Of a stretch of 64,000 bases of DNA, positions 10,381 through 21,429 are shown one piece after another. Every line of letters starts with the position of its first letter. Position 1 is the stretch's first letter. Location of the stretch: positions 62,001 through 126,000 of the forward strand of contig JAPDOI010000172.1 in the NCBI GenBank assembly GCA_029168955.1, given 5' to 3'. The translations under genes were made by a program, and so were the position numbers. The DNA comes from Aplectana chamaeleonis. Taxonomy: Eukaryota > Nematoda > Chromadorea > Rhabditida > Cosmocercidae. Below the pieces are notes generated by a model. It had not been told where the DNA came from, searched no databases, and saw only the letters and a list, made by a program, of their open reading frames with translations.

Positions 10381-12102
10381 ATCCAGGCAGGAAGCCATGA
10401 CGCTGCTTGGCGATCGAAAAGTCGTCTGAGGGGTCGTGACAAAGTGGCTTCTTGCTGCGGGAGCGCCAGGGTGGCTCCTTCCTACATCCCATTTATTCGT
10501 GTCAAATTGAGAGCTCACACTTATCAGGTGTCTACTTCAACATCATACGGTAACTTCAGATTTTGACCCTGAGGTTAGACTGTGCCTTTGAAGGCACCTA
10601 CCAGAGTACAGGTGAAAAGCAGAGTGAGCGCTTGGTCGCGTCCACTTAATTGCTGATTTTGGGCTTTAATTACTGACTCGCCGGTCAAACGGTGGTCGAC
10701 GAGTGACTATTCAGAGGGCGGTCAGTAAAAACACCAAGCCTACGATACTGCTAGGCCAGCCCGCTCACTCATGACGGTTTGCCATTAGCCACTGCCTGAG
10801 ATGATAGGACACTGCACTGCCACCACTGTATTAAGCCATCCGTGAAGTTGAATTTGTAACATCATCATGCTACAGCTCCTCGTCTAATTTCCAGTAATCG
10901 CGTGGCCAGCTTACCACTTACAATGAACCTATGCAGAAGCAGCTGAAGGTTCCCACTTAGGCGGGTCCTGGCTCTAGTGGGAGTGCCAAGGAGCAAGGGG
11001 TACTATCGCTAGTTTCCTATTAGAGGAAGGTGCAATCAGTGGCAGACACTCATTCAAAGCAAATGCAGTATCTGATACTTTTGACAACAGATGCCCCCGA
11101 GAAATCGTAGACACGTCTAGAAATGCTAACGTTTTTCAGATAACGGTAACGAATGGGATAAAAAAGATGGCGAAGGTTTCGAAGGTTAGAATTTTCCTTT
11201 TCTGTGTTTTTATTTTCTATATGTGATTTATATATCTCTTTCTCTAAATTATAGCCTCGGCTTTCGATGGAAACAATCCGGAATTCTGGAATTTGAAAAC
11301 CATCCATTTCCAATCTTAGAGCAGCGCAAAGCCCTACCAAGAAACTGGGGGCCCAAAAAGTCAAAGACAGCAAACGCTCAAAATCGATAACATTTTCATG
11401 GCCTGAATCGAACTCTTGAGCAGCTGGAACTAAGAGCTGACGAAAAACCTGTTAAGCTCGATTGTGACGAGTTACATCGCATTGGTTGAGATAGCGAACC
11501 TATAGGAAAAATATTGAGATTACGATGCCCATGACCTTGTACGGTCTTTACTGAGCACCTAATATGTTGAAAGCGTACAAAAGAATGAGCCAAAGTGCGT
11601 ATGCTACAGGCACTCTCAAGAATAAAACTGCCAAAAAAGTCTTCGTCGAGTTATTCCGACCATTTCAGTGAGTCGCCATGTCAAAAAAAGTGCGCCCTTC
11701 CTTCACGTTTTAGCTGTCGTCCACGCATTCTCGAAACTCCCGTGTAAATAACTGTTTTCTAGCCACGATTGTCATGCTGTGAATACGCGATCCCTGATTT
11801 TGAAGCTATTTCCTCCAAAAGCAGTCGACTCATAATTCCTGAGACGTCCAGTCGATGTTCATCTAAGGCAGCCCAATCTACTCAACCCGAATTCCGGTAG
11901 AGTCAAAGTTTCACCGGACCTAGCCTTTGAAGGCAGCTTACAACGTCGTAAACGTTCTAATGGGACCGTACGACCCCGCTATTTCAACAACTTCTGTGAG
12001 CTTGTATGCTTCAGGTTACCTCACTTGTACTGATAGTCTAACCCTCAAACGTCGATCTCCTTTCAAAAGTGTTCCATTTTGTTTATCCCGACAGCCAGTA
12101 CT

Positions 12103-12130
12103 ATGATGAGATTTGTCTCAGCGGTATTCG
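12103..12130 (+). CDS. Possible first coding exon of the glycine-rich gene
   Basis: A CAG acceptor at 12092-12094 is followed by a short leader and ATG ATG (12103), nine codons (MMRFVSAVF) and a GT at 12131. The resulting intron is 58 bp, normal for a nematode, and its one-base phase matches the next exon. The short distance from the acceptor to the ATG would suit SL trans-splicing. Against it, nine residues are too few for a full signal peptide, so the true 5' exon may lie further upstream. Confidence 0.35.
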
Positions 12131-12188
12131 GTGGTTCAAAACACTTTCTTTTTTCCGTAGCTCAGGAATCCTCAAACTCTTATTTCAG

Positions 12189-12857
12189 ATAGTGGAGATA
12201 AAGCGATTGGTGGAGCAGGAGGAGCTGGAGGCGCTGGTGGAAAAGGAAGTGGTGGCGACAAAAACGGTTCTGGTGGAAAAGGTAGCGGTGGCGACAAAAA
12301 TGGTGCTGGTGGAAAAGGAAGCGGCGGCGACAAAAATGGTGCTGGTGGAAAAGGAAGTGGCGGTGACAAAAATGGTGCTGGTGGAAAAGGAAGTGGCGGG
12401 GACAAAAATGGTGCTGGTGGAAAAGGAAGTGGGGGGGACAAAAATGGGGCTGGGGGAAAAGGGAGTGGTGGCGGCAATGATGGTTCTGGTGGTAAAGGAA
12501 GTGAGGGCGGCAAGGATGGTTCCGGTGAAAAAGGAAGTGGCGGCGGCAAAGATGGCTCTGGCGGAAAAGGAAGTGGTGGCGACAAAGATGGTTCTGGTGA
12601 AAAAGGAAGTGGTGGCGGCACAGATGGCTGTGGGGGGGAAGGAAGTGGTGGAGGAAACGATGGTTCTGGTGGAAAAGGAAGTGGCGGGGACAAAAATGGT
12701 GCTGGTGGACAAGGAAGTGGTGGCGACAAGAATGGTGCTGGTGGACAAGGAAGTGGTGGCGACAAAAATGGTGCCGATGGACAAGGAAGTGGTGGCGACA
12801 AAAATGGTGCTGGTGGAAAAGGAAGTGGTGGCGACAAAAATGGTGCAGGAGGGACAG
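12189..12857 (+). CDS. Glycine-rich repeat exon: 17 units of 12 residues
   Basis: The exon follows a TTTCAG acceptor (12183-12188), begins with two bases of a split codon and ends with one base before GT at 12858. After a short [14 protein letters not shown] lead-in, 17 exact 36-bp units fill 12239-12850. Units 1-6 and 13-17 follow [12 protein letters not shown] with K to Q changes in units 14-16. Units 7-12 vary (NDGSG, KDGSG, TDGCG and similar). No unit gains or loses a base and many differences are at third positions, as expected for a translated repeat. The composition suggests an unstructured, flexible extracellular or matrix-type segment. The other frames across it are shadows. Confidence 0.85.
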
Positions 12858-12918
12858 GTGACTGAAAATGCACTACTCGTAAGGACAAGTCAACAATAGC
12901 CGACAGCCATTGTTTCAG
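12858..12918 (+). other. 61-bp phase-1 intron
   Basis: GT at 12858, TTTCAG ending at 12918. If it were not removed, the frame would meet a stop three codons after the repeat (GGT GAC TGA). Removing it continues the glycine-rich reading frame, which supports splicing. Confidence 0.75.
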
Positions 12919-13014
12919 GTGCTGGAGGAGATGGCAGTGGTGGAGGCGCTGCTGGGAAAGGTAGTGGCAAAGACGGTGGTGATCTGGGCGTCAAGGGACG
13001 CGAAGGTGGAAGCG
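12919..13014 (+). CDS. Glycine-rich exon after the repeat array
   Basis: 96 bases with the same phase pattern as the preceding exon (2 + 31 codons + 1). It encodes a non-repeat Gly/Lys/Asp-rich stretch containing [20 protein letters not shown] and ending [11 protein letters not shown] strong GTGAGT donor follows at 13015. Composition and phase tie it to the array exon. Confidence 0.8.
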
Positions 13015-13840
13015 GTGAGTAAAATGCCCAGTCGTATTATAGGAAGCTGACAATGTTTTCTCTGCTTCTGAAATTCAAGATGTTTCTGTCAAGCTTTCTC
13101 TCATTGAATCTTAGGTCTTCTTCAGAGATCTGGTGGTAAATTCGGTTTTCAAAAGTGCGCTACACAGAACCCCCAGGGCTTTGTATTTTCAGCCGGCATC
13201 ATGACACGCCCCAAGAGACAAATATGAAGAATCGTTGCTATTCGGTAAACCCCTTCGAAGACAGTGTTCACGATGAATCCCGCCGTTGCGTTCCAAGTGT
13301 GAAATACTATGCTGGCAGATACTAACGATTAGCGGAAAAAACCAGCAAGCATGAAAAGACAATAAGCGGTTGCGAATTGACAATTTTGCATTAACGACAC
13401 GGCCGACAAGCAGAGCTCAGCCTGCTGGTTTGAACAGTTGAGAACCTGACATCATGATAACAACCAATAATCATCTCTCCAAAACCAATTAAAGCAAGGG
13501 TGGTCTCATTCTTCTCAAAAAATTTTGGGTTATAATTGGGTCACTTTCCAGAACTAAGTCTAGAAAAGAACTATTTTAAGCGGTTGTAGGACCTTCTTTT
13601 TTGGCATAGCTGTTACATAAGGCGCCAGACCTTCTGTATTCAACGGATAACTCAGGAACCAAGTTCATGGAGAGGTCACTCGACTCCGCAGGTGCTGCAT
13701 TTTACCCACTTAATGATTTCATGAATATAAATGCTTTGCAAGCGAAATGAATGAAACAATCCTCTTTGTCTCAACACTGAATTTTCTGGAAGCATCCGTA
13801 AGATCCCCATTGCTTTTCAAGCGAATCATCCGCTCATGTA
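13015..13840. other. Intronic stretch without recognised gene
   Basis: The only feature noticed is a lone TTAA-family end at 13257-13282 (GACAGTGTTCACGATGA) with no matching partner nearby. More exons of the glycine-rich gene could be hidden here or further on, but none has convincing signals. Confidence 0.5.
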
Positions 13841-14329
13841 TACTAATAAAATGTATTCATCTCTAATATAGGAGCGGCTCTGTCATGGGCCTCAAGTGTT
13901 GGTGCACCAAGCAACGTTGCTAGTCTTCCACGTCTCATTTCAGCTTGATGAACCAGTTTCTCAAATATGGTCTGTTTACTAGCCCTGCGCTCAAAATTAT
14001 AGATCACTCCGAGCAGTGCACAATAATCAGTGCTCATTTCGAGCAACTAACACTTGTAAAGTAATGCAACGTGAATCGTACCGCCTGTTTCGTGATCACT
14101 GCTCCCCCGAGAGAAGTTATCCACACAGATAATGGGATTAAAGGGGAGCCAGCTTTGATATGGTCAGCAATGAATCACCCATTTCTGGTGTCAGACATCT
14201 GCTAGCCGGCGGTGCACCAGAATGCTGGCGGACCGCCGGTAGTATCATTAATATTAGGTTGTACAAATGAAGATCGCTTTTGATGCGTAATTTCAACCGT
14301 CTATAAATCAACTCAAACAAAACTTTATT

Positions 14330-14880
14330 AATCAGATTAAGCATCATTGGAATCGATACAATTCCGCCAACGTTTTACACAATCGCAAGTACCCTTTCGG
14401 AAGAAATCCGAACTTCTGGAAGCAATGAAGTCGTTGAAAGCAGTTTGAGCTTTTGTCTGACTATTGCACACCCTGCCCTTCGTGAAAATCTTGACGTGCA
14501 TGAAAATATGGTAATCCGTTGGCGACAGGTCTGGTGAGTATGCTGAATGAGGCAGAGTTTTATTGCCGGAGTCATTCAGCTTCTGGACGCAGAAGCCAAA
14601 GTAACGCCAATGAGATCTGATAGCGTTAGAACATCTGTAGAACGTTTAATTCATGGGGTACCACCTGATCCATCTTTTTCACCTTTCCAAGTATCTTCAA
14701 ATGGTCGGCGACGGTCGAACGCGAAACTTGAAATTCATCCGCTAATTCCCGAATAGTTTTTCGTGGACTCGACTCCACCAGTAAGCAAGATCCGACCTCG
14801 ACCTGTCTCACCTTGAGGGTTTGTGTTTCCGGATCGGAATTTTCGAAATCAGGGTTGAGTACTGCGAATTGAAAAGAAAC
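14330..14880 (-). pseudogene. Internally deleted mariner transposase relic
   Basis: On the minus strand, an N-terminal paired-type helix-turn-helix is readable: SPRKTIRELADEFQVSRSTV, then LGKVKKMDQ and VPHEL. In another frame, 14390-14530 carries the C-terminal part of a mariner transposase with YSPDLSPTDYH, containing the last catalytic Asp, and ends near RWRNCIDSN. The intervening portion with the first two catalytic Asp residues is missing: only about 120 bp separate the two halves. Terminal inverted repeats were not identified. Dead copy. Confidence 0.78.
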
Positions 14881-15331
14881 GATGTAAAGATCGAATAAAT
14901 AATACGCAAGAAACAGTGTGTTAAAAAAATTTATTGCAAAATATTCATATCGCCGCGATTTAATCACAACGTTGCTCAATGGACAGCGGCGCCGATGCCA
15001 TCGCGGCGATATGCATATGTGCTCAATATTTCCTAGAAAGGCTTGAAGACGTAGATTTCAACTGATCTGAAATGATTATATCATCCCATTTCACTCACCG
15101 AGATGCCGATCGGCTCTTCAAAGCAATAAATTCCTTCAAAAGCGCGGAATCGCCGCTATTGATCGATATCGCTCTTCCTCACCCATGATCCCGGCCCGAA
15201 ACTTCCAAAAGACCAAAAGGTTGAGATATCATGTCGCCTGATAAATGTGGTAGGTTCAAATCTAGTGATGCTCAGAGGCAGAGAAAACGCTCAAGGTAGT
15301 TTCGAGGTTTCAGCAAGAGCGAATTAGGCAG

Positions 15332-15422
15332 CAACTAAAAATTATGTTCAAGCTCTTCATGGAGATGCGGCGAAGAAAGGTAGTTCTGGTACGAACGATG
15401 CAGATGAAGAATCGAGTGGCAG
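15332..15422 (+). CDS. Putative acidic linker exon of the glycine-rich gene
   Basis: Contains a run of codons for HGDAAKKGSSGTNDADEESS followed by GTAATG donor at 15423. It leaves two bases (AG) at the end, which with the first base of the exon at 21430 make a Ser codon. Its start phase matches the exon at 12919. The acceptor is less clear: AGGCAG at 15331 is used here, because an in-frame TAG at 15325-15327 excludes a start at the better TTTCAG (15313). An alternative acceptor lies at 15352. Confidence 0.6.
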
Positions 15423-15449
15423 GTAATGAGAACTCATCTGAAGGCAGTG

Positions 15450-15860
15450 GTTGCGATGTGAAAAAATGTGGAGAAAACATCAAAACCAGCTTGATTCGAA
15501 AACGGCTAAAAGGCAACAAAATTTACGAGGCAAGAAACGAGCCATAAGTAGAGTTATTCGTATCCTAAGTTGCCAATTCGTGACTCGTGCACAACTCCGC
15601 CCAAAGAGATCGGAGTGTAATGATGCTGGGCAGTCGAAAATCATATATGGTTTCCGTTTTCATTTTAGTCTGACGCATGGACCAGGTGGCTGGCCGCGCA
15701 GGGTTGGCGGCCTCACTGGAGAATGGGGTTTCGATTTGCGCGGGGTGATCTACCGTCGCAGCCCTGTCCATTCATCAGACTAAAATGATTGCGCGAACTC
15801 TACGTTCACAGTTAGAAATAAATGCAAACTTAACTATTGAAAACAGTTGAACGATGAAAA
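15450..15860. repeat. Family D-like repeat carrying a 165-bp inserted repeat (family R)
   Basis: 15450-15648 and 15810-15860 resemble the interior of the family D element at 22525-23072 (CGTGCACA, GGCAGTCGAAAATCAT, ACAGTTGAACGATGAAA). The middle, 15648-15812, matches 21925-22085 (ATGGTTTCCGTTTTC, CATGGACCAGG, CCGTCGCAGCCC). So family R appears to be a separate repeat inserted in a D-like element. R could be a SINE or a short MITE; I cannot tell. Confidence 0.55.
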
Positions 15861-15944
15861 CTAGCCCTTAATTCAATATTCAGCTCGGCGGGGCCAAAAA
15901 TGCTCGAGCAGGTCAGTCCGAACTCTGAGAAAATTTGCGGTGAC

Positions 15945-16005
15945 GGCACCGCAATGCGGCCGTGTAGGTGCCCTATAGTCACCTACACGGTCGCATTGCG
16001 GTGCC
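15945..16005. repeat. Long near-perfect hairpin, 26-bp arms
   Basis: GGCACCGCAATGCGGCCGTG and following bases pair with 15980-16005 around a 9-base loop, with one mismatch. A second partial inverted repeat with the same GTAGGTG core lies at 16095-16140. Probably foldback-transposon remains. Nothing else recognised from 15870 to 16690. Confidence 0.75.
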
Positions 16006-16689
16006 TTCATTTCAAATCGCCCTGCCTGCGCGCCGATAGCGAAGTAGGCTCCGCAATCGCACCTCGCTGAAGAGCCGATTGCCGCGTCGGCTGAGCGTTG
16101 ACGCCGCGTAGGTGTTTTCCAAGTCACCTACGCGACCTCGCTGCGAAGCCTCCGAGGTGAGTCGAATATAATTGCCCTCACCATAATAAGGGATACCGAA
16201 TAGTTGTTTGTTAAGCAATACACCGATACAGCTGATGATACCGCTTTCCAGTTTTCGCCACTCACCCATTTTACAAGTTTTCTTCGTAATCCTTTGGTTT
16301 GAAATGGTACTCGAACGATTTGTTTCTTTATCTATTTTAGCTTTCCAAACCCATACGAATGCGGAAGTCACCGAACCGTTATCCAAAAAAAGTTCCATGC
16401 AAATCAAACACAAATTGCATACATCTAGCTTTGATACCTGAATGTAGAAATCTCGATGAAAACCTCACCCAGCTTAATCGGACATTAAATCAGGTTAAGT
16501 AGTCTTCATGACAGCTGCGTTGAAACACACAATCTTACGAAAACCATTAACGTTGTGCATGTGACTACAGATTTTTACAGTGATGGTTTTCGCTGCTCTG
16601 TGGAAGTTTTTTGAATCGTTTTGTTCCAAGACTACTCAGCATTTAGAGAAGTGTTCGCCATTTAGTGGCGCGATGCTAGGATGAAGTGC

Positions 16690-17560
16690 AATACCGGTGA
16701 TATCGTTTGCGTTTTTGGGCATGAAAACCCGTTTTTATGCTTCTTTCTCAACTCTCTGTTCAAAATAGACCATTTGTTGATCTGGAGTCAACATCGAGAC
16801 CCCTTTTTAAGAGACACATTGCTTACTTTGGAACAAGGTTTTTAGGAGAAGTTAGCCTTAACACAATCAACACAAGAAACGCTTCTAACTGAAAGACTGA
16901 GAGAGCAGTGATGAGTGAATGTGTCCATAGTCGAGCCTATATACTTTGTTTGAGAGTCAGCCATGTGCCAATTTAGAAAAAAAAACACTCGATGTTAATC
17001 CCGAAAGTGTCTTTATATTCCTCAGCGAAGACCGAGAACGTAATAAAATGTGGTTTTCGAGTAACTCGAGCAGTCGTTCATTCGAAAAAGCACGAAAACA
17101 CCAGAAATGAAAACAAAGCCTGTAATTCAAATGAAGCGAATTTTCGTGAGAAATCACCGAGATCAATACCGGTTTTAATTTTTGCATTTTCCGCAAAAAC
17201 AAAGCGCAAAAAAGCGTTTTTTTCCTTTTTTCATAGCTCTGTTCAAAATGGTCCATTCGGGAATCTAAAGAGATATTGGGAACCGGCATAGTGTGCACAT
17301 CCTCCTGGAATGACACATGACTCACTCTTCAGCAAGATGTATAGGCAAAATTAGACATGAAACAACCAACCCGAAACACGCGTAAAACGTGATTTAGTTA
17401 GCGCATTTATGAGCGAATGTGTCAATGTCACGCTTACAGCTTTGTAAAAAATTCCAAATATCTCTTTAGATTCCTGAATGGACCATTTTGAACGAAGTTA
17501 TGACGAATGGGCGAAAAAAACTTTTTTTCGCCGAAAACGCAAAAATCATGACCAGCACTG
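16690..17560. repeat. Two related repeats, the second a foldback element
   Basis: 17165-17282 is complementary to 17451-17560; the clearest shared part is TGGTCCATTCGGGAATCTAAAG against its complement near 17465-17490. 16690-16960 resembles the same sequence in direct orientation (GTTCAAAATAGACCATTTG, then TTAGGAGAAGTTAG and GAGTGAATGTGTC). This looks like two copies of a MITE family in tandem. Frames crossing it are repeat-derived. Confidence 0.65.
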
Positions 17561-18840
17561 TACGCTACGTACTCGACTTGAAATCGGACCGGATGATTTA
17601 TTGAAAAATAATCACATTATTCGTTTTATGCCCGAGTACTCGATTGATCTGGGAACTAAAATTGTCGGATTTCTCGAGGACTCGATTTATTTATGAAATC
17701 CAAATATCCGCTTCCTTAAGGATTCATTTAAGAACATTTGAGTGTTCGGTTCTCCGATTAGTTCGATAATGAATGTGCAGAAATATCTATGAAATATTTG
17801 AAAAGTCGAATCGAATGGGTCGAGAACTTTTTCGAATATTAATATCAAACAAATATAGTGAGGTCTTCGGATCCGTTCACTCATGCGGAAATTTCGGAAA
17901 GTTTTTATTTGAAATTATCATTCAATCGGGCAATTCCAAAAAAAAGATAATTGAATTACACTCCCTCCTTCATAGGTTTCAAAAAAGCAATATTTCGAAA
18001 ATTTGTTCATTTAAAACTTTTTGACAGTTGCCATTTAAATTATAATTTTTTCAAGAACAATAAGCCATTGTTTCTGAAAATGCAATGTTCTTTCGTTTAT
18101 TTGGAAACTACCGTCGAATGACCATGGCAGCTCGGCCCTCTATCTAAGGGATGAATTCAGAAATTCAGGAAGACTCCGAAAATACCCGAAAATTCAAGAA
18201 ATGGAAGAAATGGCATTGTTTCTGAGATCGCGGTTGCTTCAGTTTTAAAAACGAAATCTAGAAAAAGACAAGAAGCGCAATACGCGGAGACGTAAGAGCG
18301 AAAAAAAGCGATCAAGAATACATTAGTTCATGTCACAATATAAAAAAGATATATTAGTTATTGTCACAATATAGGGAAAGACGTATTGCGTGAGATGGAA
18401 ACTCAATATAAATGCAATTTCACTGCATAGGCGGTGTATGCTGTGGTAAAAATGTGGATAACATAAAAAAAACACGAATTTGGACAGCACCGGAAAAGGA
18501 ATCGGCGAGTCTGGTTGGAACTTAGTTATGTTTCATGAATTCTCTGTTTCCTCATACTAACAAAGTCGTGTGTTTGTTTTATGCCCCATGCCACTCCCCT
18601 CTGCTATTCGACATGTGGATCTCGTAGGAGTTGGCGGACCTACAAAGTTGGTATCCGGAATCGCATCTTCGCTAGCGGTTTGCAGTGTTGGCGGCCACTG
18701 CTCTTCGCCTCGAGCTCTCCACTCCCTCCCATGGCCCCTTGTTTCATATCCCGTATGCAGGGATTTTCTTTTTTCATCGTATCGGTGGTTTTACCAAATT
18801 TTAAATTTTCTGTTGTGTTATAGTTGCCGATAAAAATCAT
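17560..18840. other. AT-rich stretch without recognised gene
   Basis: Low GC sequence, probably intronic to the glycine-rich gene. A short internal duplication at 18305-18385 (ATTAGTT..TGTCACAATATA) is the only structure I saw. Confidence 0.5.
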
Positions 18841-18849
18841 AATCATAAC

Positions 18850-19320
18850 TTCGATCGATACTGCAGTATGACTCGTGTGCGCCAGTTCCGAGGTGTGTCG
18901 AACGCGGAGCCGACGGGATACCGAAAGCCTGCTCACTCATCGCGGTGCCGGCGCAGTTTCGCCGAGGAGCCTTGTTTTCGACGCTGCCTCTTTATCGGAC
19001 TGCGGAGCCGACATAAGGCTACCGCGGGGCCACCGCGTCACGCACCACTTTTCCACAATCGCGGAGGCGCCAATCAACTGCCGATACCCCATGGCGACAC
19101 TAGCGAGAATCTCGGTGCTATCGCGAAACCAGCGGTACCGATTTTCTCAGAGAAGACGATTGTTCACTGATTGAATCCTCCTCAGGCAAACTAGGGCGTC
19201 GACAACAAGTTGATCCCCTCACCATGAGTCGCTGCTGGCCAAGGCGCCGATATTCGGCGGGGCCGTAGCCGCGAGTTATGATCCGGTCGATTTCGAGCTG
19301 TTGCACAGCTAGCATTTTTC
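18850..19320. repeat. GC-rich block, probable repeat
   Basis: Composition changes sharply from the AT-rich sequence on the left. It contains many CGGCG and CGCGG words like the hairpin repeats at 15945 and 19785. Two overlapping plus-strand frames of about 100 codons exist because GC-rich DNA has few stops. I do not regard them as genes. Confidence 0.45.
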
Positions 19321-19358
19321 AGCTCTAGATAATAGGGAAACATACAACGCATTTTCAG

Positions 19359-19709
19359 GCATGTTTCAAGTGCCAAAAGTACGGTCGGTTCAATTACCCG
19401 AATTCGCAGTACATTGACCCCGCACAAAATTCACCCGTGACGTGTGGGTGTGCCGACGAGTGTCGGTGTGAAGTAGTTCCTAAGCTAGTTGAAACAGTCC
19501 TGCAAAATAAGAAACTGCTGCTAAACACGACACATCGAAATGTTATCAGCTTGACAATAGGCGGACGTCCTTGCGCAACGGGCAGATCTCAGGCTGACAA
19601 TACGTGCGATATGAGTTGCCAACAGGATAACGATTCAGGAGATGACAACTTATCACACTTTTCGACGTCCCAGTTTGCCCGAGCATATACGAAGAATTAC
19701 CGTCGATAA
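19359..19709 (+). CDS. Possible exon of an unknown cysteine-rich protein
   Basis: An ATTTTCAG acceptor precedes 117 in-frame residues ending in TAA. The protein starts ACFKCQKYGRFNYPNSQYID and has a CGCADECRCEV cluster and a CATGRSQADNTCDMSC segment. The C-x2-C start hints at a small zinc-binding module but no complete motif is present. Its phase does not fit the glycine-rich gene, in whose large intron it lies. Not recognised. Confidence 0.35.
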   Translation, partial: ACFKCQKYGRFNYPNSQYIDPAQNSPVTCGCADECRCEVVPKLVETVLQNKKLLLNTTHRNVISLTIGGRPCATGRSQADNTCDMSCQQDNDSGDDNLSHFSTSQFARAYTKNYRR

Positions 19710-19874
19710 CTTCAAAAAGTGGGGATCGGCGAGAAGTGTGCAAATTTCGCGCCCGCTACAGTAACCTGCGCATCTAACGCCTGCACTGCGGTGCCGCCGA
19801 TTAGGGCGCGTTATTCAGCGCCACTTCCTTGGAGGGGAGGGGTTGTCGGAGAACTCAGTCCCGTCAGGCCGCAG

Positions 19875-20070
19875 AAGACGTGATCGTGGGAATTCAGCAG
19901 CGCTTCAGAAGGAGTGAACACGGTGTCGTGGGAATTCAGTAGGGCTCGAAAAGACGTGATCTGAGTGACGTGAAAATTCAGCAGGGCTTCAGAAGGCGTG
20001 ATCAGGGTGTCATGGGAATTTGGGAGGGCTTGGGAAGACGTGGCCAGTGTGGCTTGGAAATTCACTCGAC
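19875..20070 (-). repeat. 42-bp minisatellite, about five units
   Basis: GAATTCAG-type starts recur near 19888, 19930, 19973, 20014 and 20056. Because 42 is a multiple of three, a minus-strand frame reads a 14-residue repeat (SEALLNSHDT type). No start, splice signal or flanking homology supports translation. Confidence 0.75.
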
Positions 20071-20452
20071 GCCGGAGTTTTGCTTGGCGAAGCCAAACTA
20101 ATCCTACGGGAGATAATAGAAAGATGGCACAAATGCTGCAACCGGGTAACGGAAAAGCGTCGACGGAGCCAGCCTTCCTGTTGGAGGCGAGTGATAACCA
20201 AGGGGCGGGCATAGCCGGCCTCTAGTTTGGCACAGCACAGGCAGGAGTTTATTTTCGATTTGGGAACAAAACGAATGCTGCAGTGGATAAGTGCTTCAAA
20301 CAACCAGCGACTGAGTGCTGGCATACAGCTTTAGGGGGACGCAATAGCCAGCTTAACGCGAGGTGGCGGCCAGCTGAGCGCCCGGAGTGCCCACTTTTGC
20401 CAACACGCCGCACGATTATTTTTCCGGAGGAGAAAAACTCAGTAATCCTATT

Positions 20453-20473
20453 TCATTGTGAACACTGCCTATG
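20453..20473. repeat. Lone TTAA-family terminal repeat
   Basis: ATTGTGAACACTGCCTAT is one end of the shared terminal repeat, with no clear partner or TTAA. A relic. 20500-21080 has no recognised feature apart from an unconvincing 82-codon minus-strand frame at 20739-20987. Confidence 0.5.
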
Positions 20474-21086
20474 AAAAATTATGACCGCTTAAAGACAGGA
20501 AGTTTATCGTTTTACTCATTTATTTGTTGTGCTCGGATGAATGTGTCAAATAACTATCGTTAATACATGTTAGATGTTCTAAGTACGAAAAAAAAACAAT
20601 GCTACTGAAAATCAATCAACAACATAGGATTTGAAAACAGATTACGATTTCTGCCACTGGTAGCACAAGCTGATTTACAAACTCACCCTAGCTTCAGCTT
20701 AGCGAGTGCGTTGAAAAGCGACATAGAAAATTTATGTCTCATAGATCGCGTTCCTGTGCGAGCCGAAGAACCGGAATTGGCTGTGTGAAGCACCTATGAC
20801 ACATTGATGACATAATGTCACAACTTCGGAACATGGAATTCATGGCTTTCCTCATGGAAGTTGTATGTTGGTCAAGCAGCTCTTGTCCGCTAGTAGCCGA
20901 CCAGATTAGCAACAATACTCTCGTGATTTTACGGTGACCCCCAAAACTTCCATTTTTCGTGGCCACTACTGTTGCCATTCTTGCCACAGCTGCTCAGCAA
21001 ATAGCTAAAAGAAAACATATCGTTCGAACAGTTAGTAGCCAAACAAAAAACTAGCTAGTCTAATAGCGAGGCAGAGAACCATATAA

Positions 21087-21206
21087 CATCGGCATGAATC
21101 GTGAAGAGACGTTGCGTTCCCTATTGGAGGTTGGCGCAAGCTCGGTGCACATATGTTATATATAGCTTATGGCACCGAGTTTGCGCCAACCTTCAACAGT
21201 GAACGT
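21087..21206. repeat. Foldback MITE, about 140-bp family (copy 1)
   Basis: Arms containing GGTTGGCGCAA..CTCGGTGCA and its complement surround a short AT-rich centre. Copies lie at 22093-22210 and 38801-38948. The outer ends share CGGCATG and GAAGAGAC. The last copy is the most symmetrical, ending CTCTTCACGTTCCATGCCG. Confidence 0.8.
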
Positions 21207-21429
21207 GGCCAGGCTGCTAAACGTGGTGGACTTTCATCTAAAATTACCCGTTCCTGAGCTGCTTAATTGTTTTTCGCTCATTTAAATACAACAGAAGACG
21301 CCTTATGTAACTTAGAAAAATACTCTGTGATGCATGTACACTGTGATGTGCATATGCCCCTAAAAAGCAGCGAATCTGCTATCGATGAACCCCATTATTT
21401 CCATCTGTAAAATGAAGTTTTTTTTTCAG

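Noticed and set aside
12069..12899. 276-codon plus frame and 238-codon minus frame over the glycine-rich array
   Set aside because: They are shadow frames of the 36-bp repeat. The [12 protein letters not shown] frame alone is bounded by good splice sites and shows mostly silent variation.
15240..15290. tRNA-like B box (GGTTCAAATC)
   Set aside because: No A box or cloverleaf could be drawn upstream.
19387..19408. SL1-like 22-mer (GGTTCAATTACCCG..) followed by GT on the plus strand
   Set aside because: Only 16 of 22 bases match, there is no Sm site or stem-loop in the right place, and the bases read as ordinary codons (RFNYPNSQ) of a possible exon.
19811..20212. 133-codon minus frame with a 14-residue repeat
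   Set aside because: It follows from a 42-bp minisatellite; no start context, splice site or non-repeat domain supports a gene.
20739..20987. 82-codon minus frame rich in Met and Cys
   Set aside because: No acceptor in the right phase and no family resemblance; left unannotated.
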